This document shows, piece by piece, positions 1 to 7,504 of a stretch of DNA of 64,000 bases; position 1 is the first letter of the stretch, and every line of letters begins with the position of its first letter. Source of the DNA: Actinomyces sp. HMSC035G02 (GTDB lineage: Bacteria; Actinomycetota; Actinomycetes; Actinomycetales; Actinomycetaceae); the NCBI GenBank assembly GCA_001838165.1, contig KV835868.1, positions 8,156 through 72,155 on the forward strand, written 5' to 3'. A program made the position numbers and the translations under genes. A model generated the notes under the pieces. It saw only the letters and a list, made by a program, of their open reading frames with translations, ran no database searches and was not told where the DNA came from.

Positions 1-75
1 ATGTCCGGTCTCTACCTGAGGTTGATCGAGCTTTGTGAGTGTTGTGAGCGGATGTAGCCCGGGCCTCCATCGTGC

Positions 76-540
76 TCACGCCCGCCGGGTATCCCCGCGC
101 AGGTAGAGGGTCAGGCCGATCGCGCCCGCCCCGATGAGTGCCGCGCCGAAGGCGGCGTTCGCGGGCAAGTCGATTGCGGGGTTGCCCATGAGCATGCCGC
201 AGAAATAGGGGATCAGCCAGATCGTCCACACGGCCACGCTGAAGCGGTGGAAGCTCTCCATCGCTGCGCGGTTCTTGCGCGCGAGGACGACGCTCGCCCA
301 CGCGGCGTGAATGATCATCAGGATGATCGCCAGCAGACCCGTCGCCGCGTGCGCGGGGTTGGCGGATTCGCCTCGCGCAATGATTGACATGACCGCCGTG
401 CCCGCCGTGTCGCACGCCAGACCCAGGTAGAAGAACACCAGGTGGCTCGTCTTGAGCGTGCCGGAGCGGCGCTCTGCGAACACGCCGATCGTGTAGAACA
501 CCAGCGCGAGACTGATTGCCGTCGAGGCGACGCCGATCAT
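76..540 (-). CDS. HsmA-like (TIGR03987-type) small membrane protein
   Basis: A 154-residue integral membrane protein with four or five hydrophobic segments. Near its N-terminus it has the pattern ALVFYTIGVFAER followed by HLVFFYLGLACDTAGT, which I recognise from the HsmA/TIGR03987 family of small membrane proteins of unclear function. The frame stays open upstream to a GTG at 642, but family members begin at the first membrane helix, and the ATG at 540 has a GGGATGG upstream while the GTG has no ribosome site, so 540 is preferred. It lies 120 bp downstream of a TetR gene on the same strand and is probably co-transcribed and controlled by it. The substrate is unknown. Confidence 0.7.
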   Translation of the reverse strand: MIGVASTAISLALVFYTIGVFAERRSGTLKTSHLVFFYLGLACDTAGTAVMSIIARGESANPAHAATGLLAIILMIIHAAWASVVLARKNRAAMESFHRFSVAVWTIWLIPYFCGMLMGNPAIDLPANAAFGAALIGAGAIGLTLYLRGDTRRA

Positions 541-660
541 GGCTACACCATCCCATCGTGTCTGTGCGAACCTCCCGGTGAGATTCGTCGTCACGATCGA
601 TGCTAGAAAAATCCTCGTGAACAACAAGATCCCCTTGTTCACGGCTCGTGGGGTCTCGTG

Positions 661-1290
661 TCAGTGTGTCTCGGTGGGGGAGTAAAGGCCCTTCTTCAGG
701 AGTGCCAGGAGGAGGGTGGCGTCCCCCTCGCCGCTCTTGAGTGAGTCCATCATGGCGCGCATTGTGAACTGGGCGATGGACGAGGCCATGGTTCCCTCGG
801 GCAGTGATGTCCAGTCGATGCGATTGTCCTGTTCGATGACTCCCTCAAGTTGAGCGCCCGCGTGTGTCAGTACTGAGGTCATTGCGCCGTGTGCGGCCGC
901 CAGGTCCTGCTTGGGCAGATCCTCGCGATCGCGCAGCCATTCGTGGTGAAACTCCTCGAAAGAGGATTGCACCTGCTCCCAGACTCTGCGGCAATACTCC
1001 ACGTAGGGCTCCCCGGCCTCGACGCGGCAGAGTTCGCGCGAGAGCGAGCGCTCGAAATAGCGTTGCGCGGCGGCGACCATGATGTCGCTCTTCGAGGGGA
1101 AGAGCTTGTAGAGGTAGCCCACCGAGACCTCGGCATCCCTCGCGACGCCACGCGCTGAAATGGCGGCCAGTCCGCCTCGTTCGCCGATGCGGTAGGCCGC
1201 TTCGATGATCCGCTCGCGGCGCGCGCAGGCCTCCTCGTCCTTGTTCCTGGGCGCGCGTTCTTCCAGGTGGGCGGCGTGAAGCGACTTCAT
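661..1290 (-). CDS. TetR/AcrR family regulator
   Basis: A 209-residue repressor-type protein. The N-terminal helix-turn-helix domain (about residues 25-70) contains RRERIIEAAYRIGERGG and VSVGYLYKLFPSKSDI, the usual TetR recognition-helix pattern. The C-terminal ligand domain is family-variable. It is transcribed divergently from another TetR gene at 1386, with which it shares clear similarity around the HTH and the following helix (YFERSLSREL versus FFDENLSDEL), so the pair looks like a duplication. The 95-bp region between them holds a 13-bp palindrome at 1336-1348. The likely target is the downstream membrane protein and/or its own promoter. Confidence 0.88.
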   Translation of the reverse strand: MKSLHAAHLEERAPRNKDEEACARRERIIEAAYRIGERGGLAAISARGVARDAEVSVGYLYKLFPSKSDIMVAAAQRYFERSLSRELCRVEAGEPYVEYCRRVWEQVQSSFEEFHHEWLRDREDLPKQDLAAAHGAMTSVLTHAGAQLEGVIEQDNRIDWTSLPEGTMASSIAQFTMRAMMDSLKSGEGDATLLLALLKKGLYSPTETH

Positions 1291-1308
1291 GGCAGGTCTC
1301 TCATTTCG

Positions 1309-1348
1309 TTGACATGGGCCTGCTCAGGCCTATACTGAACACTGTTCA
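1309..1348 (+). promoter_or_regulatory. Promoter with overlapping TetR-type operator
   Basis: TTGACA at 1309-1314 and TATACT at 1331-1336 are separated by 16 bp, a near-consensus housekeeping promoter pointing to the TetR gene at 1386. Immediately downstream, 1336-1348 is TGAACA-C-TGTTCA, a perfect 6-1-6 inverted repeat covering the expected start of transcription. This is the position of a repressor operator; one or both flanking TetR proteins are the obvious candidates. Confidence 0.75.
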
Positions 1349-1385
1349 TTAAGGATTGTCGCAGCTCGCAAGACAGTAGGAAGCC

Positions 1386-1976
1386 GTGCCCAAACAAGTG
1401 ATCGACCCGGAGAAGCTGGTCAGCCAGGCCTACGCCATTGCCTCGCGCGACGGCATCTCCGCGCTCTCCGTGCGCAAGGTCGCCACCGCGTGCGGCATTG
1501 CGGTCGGCTCGGTCTACGGCTACTTCCCGACCAAGGCGGACCTGACGGCCGCCGTGCTCACCCGCTTCTTCGACGAGAATCTCTCGGACGAGCTGTGCGC
1601 CGTGCGCCCCGGCGAACGTTTCACCTCCTACGTGCGGCGATTCCGCGAGGCCCTGTGCGCCGCGCGCGCTGACATGAGCGTCGACTGGTTCGCCGAGATG
1701 CGTCGCCTACCCAGTGCAGAACAGGAAGCCCTCGAGGCGGCACGCGCCCCCATGCTCGCCCACATTGAGCGCGGACTCGCGCGCGTCCTCGACGCGGACG
1801 AGGCAGTGGATCGCTCCCGGCTCGTCGGCCCCATGAGCGCCGAGGCCCTGTGTCGCTACGTGCTGCGCGCCGTCTTCACCTCCCTCGCGGAGGGCGACGA
1901 ATGTGAGACGCTGTTCGCCCTCCTCGACGCCGCCCTGTATGACGACACCGCAGAAGAAAAGGACACTAAGAAATGA
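1386..1976 (+). CDS. TetR/AcrR family regulator
   Basis: A 196-residue TetR protein starting at GTG with AGGAAG upstream. The HTH region reads ALSVRKVATACGIAVGSVYGYFPTKADL (about residues 22-49). It is a paralogue of the divergent TetR at 661-1290. Its stop codon overlaps the start of the next membrane protein gene by four bases (ATGA), so the two are translationally coupled and the membrane protein is the likely regulated partner. A promoter with an operator palindrome over its start site suggests autorepression. Confidence 0.88.
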   Translation: MPKQVIDPEKLVSQAYAIASRDGISALSVRKVATACGIAVGSVYGYFPTKADLTAAVLTRFFDENLSDELCAVRPGERFTSYVRRFREALCAARADMSVDWFAEMRRLPSAEQEALEAARAPMLAHIERGLARVLDADEAVDRSRLVGPMSAEALCRYVLRAVFTSLAEGDECETLFALLDAALYDDTAEEKDTKK

Positions 1977-2428
1977 GCCGATTCCGCATCAAGAAGCAGC
2001 CCCTGATCGCCGTCGCCGGCATCGTCTGGCTGCTCGCCGGACTGAACGTCGCGATCCTCGGAGTGCGCGCGGCCATCGACGTGCGCGATCTCGCGGCCCT
2101 TATCCTCCTTGCGCTCGCGGGCGGTGCGGTCGCCATCTTCTGCGCCTTCCACCCCATGTTCAGCAAGCTCGTTCAGAAGAACGCCCAGCGCATCGCCGAC
2201 CTGGAGGGGGAGCGCCATCACATCGTGCGCTTCTTCGATCGCAAGAGCTACCTCATGATGGCGATCATGATGTCGTTTGGTATTGGCATGCGCGCCGCGG
2301 GACTCTTCCCCGACTGGTTCATCGCCTTCTTCTACACGGGCCTCGGCCTCGCCCTGACCCTGGCGGGCGTCAGCTACATCGCGCGCGGCGTGCGCGGTCG
2401 CGCCTGGGCGTTCCACGGGACCAACTGA
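1973..2428 (+). CDS. Hypothetical four-helix membrane protein
   Basis: A 151-residue protein with four hydrophobic stretches (about residues 10-30, 40-58, 93-108 and 115-135) and a basic, charged loop between helices two and three. I do not recognise the family. It begins within the stop codon of the upstream TetR gene (ATGA overlap), so it is part of a two-gene unit and probably the function the regulator controls. The arrangement mirrors the divergent TetR plus HsmA-like pair on the other side. A role in drug or envelope stress would be a guess from context only. Confidence 0.7.
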   Translation: MSRFRIKKQPLIAVAGIVWLLAGLNVAILGVRAAIDVRDLAALILLALAGGAVAIFCAFHPMFSKLVQKNAQRIADLEGERHHIVRFFDRKSYLMMAIMMSFGIGMRAAGLFPDWFIAFFYTGLGLALTLAGVSYIARGVRGRAWAFHGTN

Positions 2429-2450
2429 GCGTTTCACGCACTCTGGGCGC

Positions 2451-2476
2451 AGGCCTCGTCGATTCACGCGAGGCCT
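2451..2476 (+). terminator. Hairpin after the TetR/membrane protein unit
   Basis: AGGCCTCG (2451-2458) pairs with CGAGGCCT (2469-2476) across a 10-nt loop, 23 bp after the stop codon. There is no U-tract. The stem contains GGCCTCG, the word that recurs in other terminators of this window. Confidence 0.45.
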
Positions 2477-2514
2477 CCTGCCGTTTATCGGTCAGCTCTC
2501 GTTGAGAGTCACGC

Positions 2515-2549
2515 GATTACCGCCAGTGGCGGTATAAATCTGGCGGTGA
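2515..2549 (+). repeat. Direct repeat copy 1 of the Fic promoter/operator
   Basis: Positions 2515-2537 are identical over 23 bp to 3166-3188. The sequence includes the palindrome TACCGCC-AGT-GGCGGTA (2518-2534) and a further half-site GGCGGT at 2542-2547, as in copy 2. Unlike copy 2, this copy drives no recognisable gene: the DNA after it on the plus strand is the antisense of the toxin gene. It looks like a leftover or duplicated promoter. Confidence 0.8.
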
Positions 2550-2593
2550 TGCTGGATGATGCCGGTGTGGCCGCGTGATCACTGGTAGATGTG

Positions 2594-2845
2594 TCAGCGG
2601 TGTCCGACGGAAAACACTTCGATGATGAGGCGGTCATCCTCGATGATGCACAGGGTGCGGTAGTTGCCGATGCGGTAGCGCCACTCGCCTGATCGGTTGG
2701 CAGTGAGGCCTTTGCCGTGGATGCGGGGGTCGGAGCAGCCCTCGAGATTTTTGCCGATCCATGACGTAATGAGTCGCGCGTCGAATCGGTCCATTTTCTT
2801 CAGTTGCTTGAGGGCTGTGTCGCTGTACTCGACGTGGTAGGACAT
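2594..2845 (-). CDS. RelE/ParE superfamily toxin
   Basis: An 83-residue protein with the compact RelE/YafQ-like pattern: YSDTALKQLKKMD at the N-terminus, a central GKGLTANRSGEWRYRIG and the ending LIIEVFSVGHR. RelE toxins of this fold cleave mRNA on the ribosome, and the R/Y and C-terminal His-Arg positions fit that activity, although the target cannot be read from sequence. The start ATG directly follows the TAA of the antitoxin gene with no gap, the standard arrangement for coupled expression. The module lies between two direct repeats of the adjacent Fic promoter. Confidence 0.85.
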   Translation of the reverse strand: MSYHVEYSDTALKQLKKMDRFDARLITSWIGKNLEGCSDPRIHGKGLTANRSGEWRYRIGNYRTLCIIEDDRLIIEVFSVGHR

Positions 2846-3061
2846 TTACAGGCCCAGCTGCGCGAGTACCTGCTCGTGGGTGTAGCGAACGCCGTTGTCT
2901 GCTGCGACTGCTTCGCGCAGAGTTGCGAGGTCCTGCTGGTCCTCGATCTTCTCGAAGACGGCGTCTCGAACGAAGTTGGAGATCGTTTTTCCCTCAAATT
3001 CGGCGTACTTGCGCACGACTTCGGCGTCCGTTTCGTCAAGGCGCATGGTCATGGTGGGCAT
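2846..3061 (-). CDS. RelB/DUF6290-like antitoxin
   Basis: A 71-residue protein that starts MPTMTMRLDETDAEVVRKY, a ribbon-helix-helix DNA-binding N-terminus, and ends in a flexible toxin-binding tail (YTHEQVLAQLGL). The start was set at ATG 3061 because AGGAGG lies six bases upstream; a longer open frame reaches 3214 but has no such site and does not fit the family. It is followed at once by the RelE-type toxin gene. By analogy with RelB, it would neutralise the toxin and repress its own promoter in the roughly 150-bp gap shared with the divergent Fic gene. Confidence 0.83.
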   Translation of the reverse strand: MPTMTMRLDETDAEVVRKYAEFEGKTISNFVRDAVFEKIEDQQDLATLREAVAADNGVRYTHEQVLAQLGL

Positions 3062-3165
3062 GGTGACCTCCTGGAGCTGAATACAACGTATTCTAGTTCT
3101 TCCTGGTGTCAATGTGCAATGGTGTTGGCCCTGGTGGGTGATGCTGATTGTGGGTGCCGCTCCTT

Positions 3166-3200
3166 GATTACCGCCAGTGGCGGTATAATTGTGGCGGTAA
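3166..3200 (+). promoter_or_regulatory. Fic promoter and operator (direct repeat copy 2)
   Basis: The palindrome TACCGCC-AGT-GGCGGTA (3169-3185) overlaps a perfect TATAAT at 3184-3189, and a third half-site GGCGGTA follows at 3193-3199. No good -35 is visible, which suggests an activated or tightly repressed promoter. AGGAGG at 3202-3207 precedes the Fic start at 3213. The Fic protein has its own winged-helix domain and could bind here. Confidence 0.72.
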
Positions 3201-3212
3201 TAGGAGGTGGTC

Positions 3213-4190
3213 ATGGCCTACGAACCGTCATTTGAACGCACTGACGCGATCGATGCGCTGTGCATGGAGATCGCTGAGCTCGTCGGTATGTTGTCGCCTC
3301 AAGCCCCCCTGTCGACCAGCCCGACGCTGCGTCGCGAGCTACGGATCCAGACGATTTATTCCTCCCTCGTCATCGAAGGCAACAAGCTTGATGAGCGCGC
3401 GGTGAGCGCGATCATTGACGGCAAGCGGGTTCTCGGAGACCGGCGCGACATCCTCGAAGTCGAAAACGCGCGCGCCGCCTACGACCTTATTCCTGAGCTT
3501 GATCCTCATTTGTTGGAGGATTTGCTGCGCGTTCACCGCGTGATGATGGACGGCGTCGTCCCCGACGCAGGGCGCTTTCGCTCCGGTAATGTCGGCGTCT
3601 TCAACGGAGATACCCTGATCCATGCTGGAACTCCTGCTGCGTACGTCCCCGAGGTCATGGGCGGCCTCTTCGAGTGGCTGCGCACAACACGCATGCACCC
3701 GCTGCTCGCCTCGTGTGTCTTCCACTTCGAGTTCGAGTTTTGCCATCCCTTCTCTGATGGGAATGGCCGGACGGGGAGGCTCTGGCAGACCTTGCTCCTC
3801 TCCCGGTGGCGTCCGGTTCTGGCCTGGCTGCCCGTTGAATCCGCGATCAGGAGGCGGCAGGCAGACTATTACGAGGCCTTGGCCCGCTCGGGTGCGACTG
3901 GTTCGTGTGAGAGTTTTGTGGAGTTCATGCTCGAAGCAATCAGGGAAGCCATACTTCCGTACGCGCGGCCAGAGAATGCAGCGGACGCGGAGCGCGCCCG
4001 CGCGCTCGCTTTCTTCCGTGACAACACGCGGTCAACCGTCGCCCAGCTCGCGCAGCACCTCGGATGCTCGAAGCGAAGCGCTGAGCGCATCGTCGCGCAG
4101 CTCAAGGAAGAAGGCGTCCTCGAGCGTCAGGGGAGTCCTCGTTCGGGTTCGTGGACTGTCCACGTCGACCATAATTCGGCTCATTCCTAG
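3213..4190 (+). CDS. Fic family protein with C-terminal winged helix
   Basis: A 325-residue Fic protein. The catalytic loop HPFSDGNGRTGR (residues 178-189) is intact; Fic enzymes of this type transfer AMP or another nucleotide moiety to hydroxyl groups of target proteins. Residues 51-57 read SLVIEGN, the [S/T]xxxE[G/N] autoinhibitory motif carried in an N-terminal helix, so the enzyme is self-restrained. The last 70 residues form a winged helix-turn-helix (TVAQLAQHLGCSKRSAERIV), common in stand-alone Fic proteins and suggesting autoregulation at the palindrome over its promoter. ATG 3213 is preferred to GTG 3207 because AGGAGG is optimally spaced for it. The target is unknown. Confidence 0.9.
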   Translation: MAYEPSFERTDAIDALCMEIAELVGMLSPQAPLSTSPTLRRELRIQTIYSSLVIEGNKLDERAVSAIIDGKRVLGDRRDILEVENARAAYDLIPELDPHLLEDLLRVHRVMMDGVVPDAGRFRSGNVGVFNGDTLIHAGTPAAYVPEVMGGLFEWLRTTRMHPLLASCVFHFEFEFCHPFSDGNGRTGRLWQTLLLSRWRPVLAWLPVESAIRRRQADYYEALARSGATGSCESFVEFMLEAIREAILPYARPENAADAERARALAFFRDNTRSTVAQLAQHLGCSKRSAERIVAQLKEEGVLERQGSPRSGSWTVHVDHNSAHS

Positions 4191-4209
4191 GAAGATGAGG
4201 AGTTCGACG

Positions 4210-4755
4210 ATGAGGTACGCCAAGACGGTGGTGTTGAAGGGCGGGGTGGAGCTCCTCGTGAGGAACGCCGTCGCCTCAGACGCCCGCGCGCTGCGCGAGA
4301 CCATGCAACGCACGCATGCGCAAACTGACTACCTGCTGTCCTACCCGGACGAGCAGAGCGTCGGCGATGAACAAGAGGCCCGCTCCCTGGAGGAAACGGA
4401 ACGCAGCAGCAATGAGGTTGAACTCGTCGCCGTGATCGACGGGCACATCGTTGGAAGCGCAGGAGTGTCAGCAGTGCGCAGTCGGCGCAAGGTAGCGCAC
4501 CGGGCGCGTTTTGGGATCAGCATCCTCAAGGAGTACTGGGGGATGGGGATTGGTCGGGCGTTGATGGATGCGAGCGTCGACTGTGCGCGCGGGGCGGGCT
4601 ACACCCAGCTTGAGCTCGAAGTGGTGGCGGACAACGAACGAGCGGTGTCCCTTTACCGCCGCGCAGGGTTCGAGGAATACGGGCGCAATCCCCGGGGGTA
4701 CCGGTCCGCGTCTGCGGGCTACCAAGAACTCGTGTACATGAGGCTGGAACTGTAG
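4210..4755 (+). CDS. GNAT family N-acetyltransferase
   Basis: A 181-residue GNAT acetyltransferase. The acetyl-CoA binding motif A is visible as FGISILKEYWGMGIGRALMD (about residues 99-118), followed by the typical helix and NERAVSLYRRAGFEEYG. The RimI/RimJ-like C-terminus suggests a protein or small-molecule amine substrate, which sequence does not identify. ATG 4210 was chosen over ATG 4195 because AGGAG sits seven bases upstream; 4195 has its A-rich site too close. It follows the Fic gene on the same strand and may share its transcript. Confidence 0.85.
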   Translation: MRYAKTVVLKGGVELLVRNAVASDARALRETMQRTHAQTDYLLSYPDEQSVGDEQEARSLEETERSSNEVELVAVIDGHIVGSAGVSAVRSRRKVAHRARFGISILKEYWGMGIGRALMDASVDCARGAGYTQLELEVVADNERAVSLYRRAGFEEYGRNPRGYRSASAGYQELVYMRLEL

Positions 4756-4834
4756 CGCCCCGGAGGGCAGCTGGCATGTGTCTGCCTTGAGGAGCCTAGC
4801 ACCGGTGCGTGGATGCGCCGCGTTGCGAGTGCCG

Positions 4835-4840
4835 TACCCT
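4835..4840 (+). promoter_or_regulatory. -10 element of a leaderless transcript
   Basis: TACCCT lies six nucleotides before GTG 4847, so transcription would begin at the start codon. This supports 4847 over the in-frame GTG at 4778. Confidence 0.5.
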
Positions 4841-4846
4841 TGGATC

Positions 4847-6001
4847 GTGAAGGTTCTCGTCGTTCCCATGGTCGCCCGCTCGCGGATGGGCGGGCCGTGG
4901 TCGCGCGCGCAGCGCGTCGCCCGCGCCTTCCAGGACGCCGGCCACGAGGTTACGCTCGCGTGGGGAGACGACGGCAACTGCGCCGATCCCGTCGCTCCGA
5001 CGCTCGAGATTCCGGTGCCCTCGCCCCTCGGTTTGCCCGAGGCCATTGCGCGCCACACCTTCCCCCTGGCCTCGCGCCTCGGGCTCATGGGCCGCAAGCC
5101 CGTGCACAGCTTCGAGGAGGTCCTCTGGCTAACCGGTGCCCTCGACGAGCGCTACACGCGCGCGGCCGTCGATATCCTCCGCGCCCACATGCGAGCCGCG
5201 CGCCCCGACGTCGTCTACTCCGAATTCAGCCTTGCCGCCGTCATCGCCGCCCGCGTCGAGGGAATCCCATGCGTGGGCAGCGCCTCGCAGCCGACGACCG
5301 CCTCCTACGCTTCCAACCCGCGTAAATCCGCGGGAATTCGACGCCTGCTGCGCGAGATGGGGATGCCCGCCCCGGCCTCGTCTCTGACGATCCTCGAGGG
5401 GATGCGGCGCCGCTTCATCCCGAGCTGCCCGACCCTGGAACCGCACCCAGAGGAGCGGGCCGTCTACTGCGGGTTCCTCGACGAGCCGCCCGCACTGGTG
5501 CCGACGCCTCGTGATTGCGCCCTCATCTACCTCGGCGCGGGCAGCGTCCCCGCGGGCGTGGCCGTGCGCGCCGGGCGAGAACTCGCCGAGGCGGCGAGCT
5601 GCGACGTGTACGTCGCGGGCGTGTCCGAGGCCGTCCACGCAGTGGGGGATCACGAGGTGACCTGCACGCCCCGCTGTGACTTCGCTGAGCTCCTGCCGCG
5701 CGCCCGCGTTTTCGTGCACCATGGCGGGCAAAACTCGATGATGGACTCTCTATCCTATGAGGTCCCCCAGGTGATCGTCCCGGGGCGCGTCTTTGAGCGC
5801 CAATTCAACGCCGAGGCCGTGGAAAACGCGCGCTGCGGCCTGACCGTACGCGCTTCCAAGCCGACGCTTATCGCACGCGCCGCCCGCACCCTCGTCGATG
5901 AGCCCGCCCTGACCTCGGGGATCCGAGGGGTGCGTGCGGAGCTGTCCTCGCTCGGCGGCGGCGCGCGCATCGTGCGCGAGGTAGAAAAACTGATCAGCTA
6001 G
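4847..6001 (+). CDS. GT1-type glycosyltransferase
   Basis: A 384-residue GT-B fold glycosyltransferase related to UDP-glycosyltransferases and macrolide/glycolipid transferases. The N-terminus KVLVVPMVARSRMGG is the first Rossmann strand and acceptor loop. The C-terminal donor-binding motif reads FVHHGGQNSMMDSLSYEVPQ, followed by RQFNAEAVENARCGL. The likely reaction is sugar transfer from a nucleotide sugar to a lipid or small acceptor. The start is GTG 4847, just before the first strand and six bases after a -10-like hexamer; a GTG at 4778 with GGAGGG upstream would add 23 residues that do not match the fold. The 3' end overlaps the convergent TetR gene by four bases. Confidence 0.8.
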   Translation: MKVLVVPMVARSRMGGPWSRAQRVARAFQDAGHEVTLAWGDDGNCADPVAPTLEIPVPSPLGLPEAIARHTFPLASRLGLMGRKPVHSFEEVLWLTGALDERYTRAAVDILRAHMRAARPDVVYSEFSLAAVIAARVEGIPCVGSASQPTTASYASNPRKSAGIRRLLREMGMPAPASSLTILEGMRRRFIPSCPTLEPHPEERAVYCGFLDEPPALVPTPRDCALIYLGAGSVPAGVAVRAGRELAEAASCDVYVAGVSEAVHAVGDHEVTCTPRCDFAELLPRARVFVHHGGQNSMMDSLSYEVPQVIVPGRVFERQFNAEAVENARCGLTVRASKPTLIARAARTLVDEPALTSGIRGVRAELSSLGGGARIVREVEKLIS

Positions 6002-6714
6002 GCCCAGCCGCGCAGGATCGCCTCCAGGCCCCGCTCAAACTGGGCGTTGAAGTCGTAGCGGCCGTCCAGGAGATCCTCGATGAGCGGGCGCAGCGCCTGC
6101 GCGTCCTCGGGGTCGAGTGCGGCGCTCGCGGCCGACAGGTCGGCGGGCTGCTCGGGGGAGCCGCCCACGGGCGGAACGACCTCGGCGGCGACGAACGCCG
6201 TCGTGTAGATCGACACGGCGTTGACCAGCCCCAGCATGTCCGCGTTCGGCGTGAAACCGTGCCGGGCGAGCGTCACGAACACGCGCGCCAGGAGCGAGAG
6301 TTGCTCGGGCGTTGACATCGGGTGCGTGAGCAGCAGCATGACCGCGCCCGGGTGGGAACGCAGCGTGGAGGCCAGGCAGTGCGCGTAGGCGCGCATGTAG
6401 GTCAGCAGGGGCGAGGCCGGGGCTCCGTCGGTCGGTGCCGATGCCTCGAGCGCGGGCGTCGATTCCCCGTCAACCGCCCCGTCGTCCACGCGGCCCAGGA
6501 AGGCCTCGAACGTGAGGCGCCAGACCTGCTCGGCGATGCCCTCCAGGAGGGCGGCCTTGTCGGGGAAATGGCGATAAAAAGCGGCCTGGGAGACGCCGAG
6601 GTGCTTTCCCAAAGACCGCAGAGACAAAGCGGAGAGCCCCTCCTCGTCAACCAAGTCGAGCGCGGTCGACAAGATGATCTCTCGCGATAGCGCGCGCTGC
6701 TTCGATTGAGGCAT
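5998..6714 (-). CDS. TetR family regulator of the adjacent ABC exporter
   Basis: A 238-residue TetR protein. The HTH is clear: ALSLRSLGKHLGVSQAAFYR then HFPDKAALLEG (residues about 28-58). The C-terminal part fits the TetR_C 'WHG' type seen in regulators that control drug transporters. It is the last gene of an ATPase-permease-regulator operon transcribed leftward. Two GTTAAC-N3-GTTAAC operators in the region upstream of the ATPase gene are its likely binding sites, which would make the operon autoregulated and inducible by the exported compound. Confidence 0.88.
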   Translation of the reverse strand: MPQSKQRALSREIILSTALDLVDEEGLSALSLRSLGKHLGVSQAAFYRHFPDKAALLEGIAEQVWRLTFEAFLGRVDDGAVDGESTPALEASAPTDGAPASPLLTYMRAYAHCLASTLRSHPGAVMLLLTHPMSTPEQLSLLARVFVTLARHGFTPNADMLGLVNAVSIYTTAFVAAEVVPPVGGSPEQPADLSAASAALDPEDAQALRPLIEDLLDGRYDFNAQFERGLEAILRGWA

Positions 6715-6736
6715 GGACTCTCCGCTTCGGTGGTCA

Positions 6737-7504
6737 TTACTCCCTGTGATACCGGAACTGTACCAGTGCCAGCCCCGCGATCACCGCGAAGAAACCCCAC
6801 AGGACGCCGATCGGCGTCGCGACGTCGGCAAGGCTCGCGCCGTCCAGGCTCACCTCGTGAATCGCGGTGATCGCCCAGTAGGCGGGGGACAGACGCGCGG
6901 CGTGCTGTGCCCAATCCGGGAACGAGGAGACCGTTGAGAAAGAGCCGCCGATGCCGGCCGCCAGCATGCCGATGATGTTCGACAGTGACAGGGCCGCGTC
7001 GCGGCTGCGCGACCACAGCGCGAGCGCGACACCGAGCGCTGACAGAACCGCCGAGAAACTGAGGAGAATCGCGGCCAGTGCGACGAGAGAACCGGTCGGC
7101 CGATACCCGAAGATGAGAGCGCCGAGCGCGAGGACAACCGCGATTTGGGCGGTCTGCATGAGGAAGGCGACCAGCGCCTTGCCCGTCAGGATGGATGCGC
7201 GCGAGGTGGGGGAGGCCTCGAGGCGCTCCCACGTGCCCCATGAGCGCTCGTTGAAGAACGAACTGATGATGTTCTGTACGGCCAGGAACGAGAAGAGGAT
7301 CGCGATCGATGGGACCGCCTGTTCTGCGCCCGTGACGCCGGTGTAGCCGTCGGCCAGGAGCATCGACTTGAACGCCGGCATCATGAAGGGGATCAGGACG
7401 AGGGGTATCACCGTCAGGATGAGCGTGGGCGCGGGGTCGGTGAGCTGCAGGCGGATGTTCAGGCGGGTCATAGCCCCGAGTTGCTTAAGCTGCGACATGG
7501 TCAC
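6737..7504 (-). CDS. ABC-2 type transporter permease
   Basis: A 255-residue membrane protein with six predicted helices in the ABC-2 arrangement: a cytoplasmic N-terminus, a first helix near residues 25-50, then the conserved FFNERSWGTWERLEASPTSR coupling region before helix three. Its start lies inside the 3' end of the ATPase gene (20-bp overlap). With the ATPase it should form a dimeric exporter in the cytoplasmic membrane. Families of this type export antibiotics, peptides or lipids; the substrate cannot be read here. A TetR gene follows 22 bp downstream. Confidence 0.88.
   Translation of the reverse strand: MTMSQLKQLGAMTRLNIRLQLTDPAPTLILTVIPLVLIPFMMPAFKSMLLADGYTGVTGAEQAVPSIAILFSFLAVQNIISSFFNERSWGTWERLEASPTSRASILTGKALVAFLMQTAQIAVVLALGALIFGYRPTGSLVALAAILLSFSAVLSALGVALALWSRSRDAALSLSNIIGMLAAGIGGSFSTVSSFPDWAQHAARLSPAYWAITAIHEVSLDGASLADVATPIGVLWGFFAVIAGLALVQFRYHRE

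Noticed and set aside
2549..2578. A nine-codon leader peptide after operator copy 1
   Set aside because: ATG 2549 has no ribosome site and the peptide has no regulatory codon pattern; it looks like chance.
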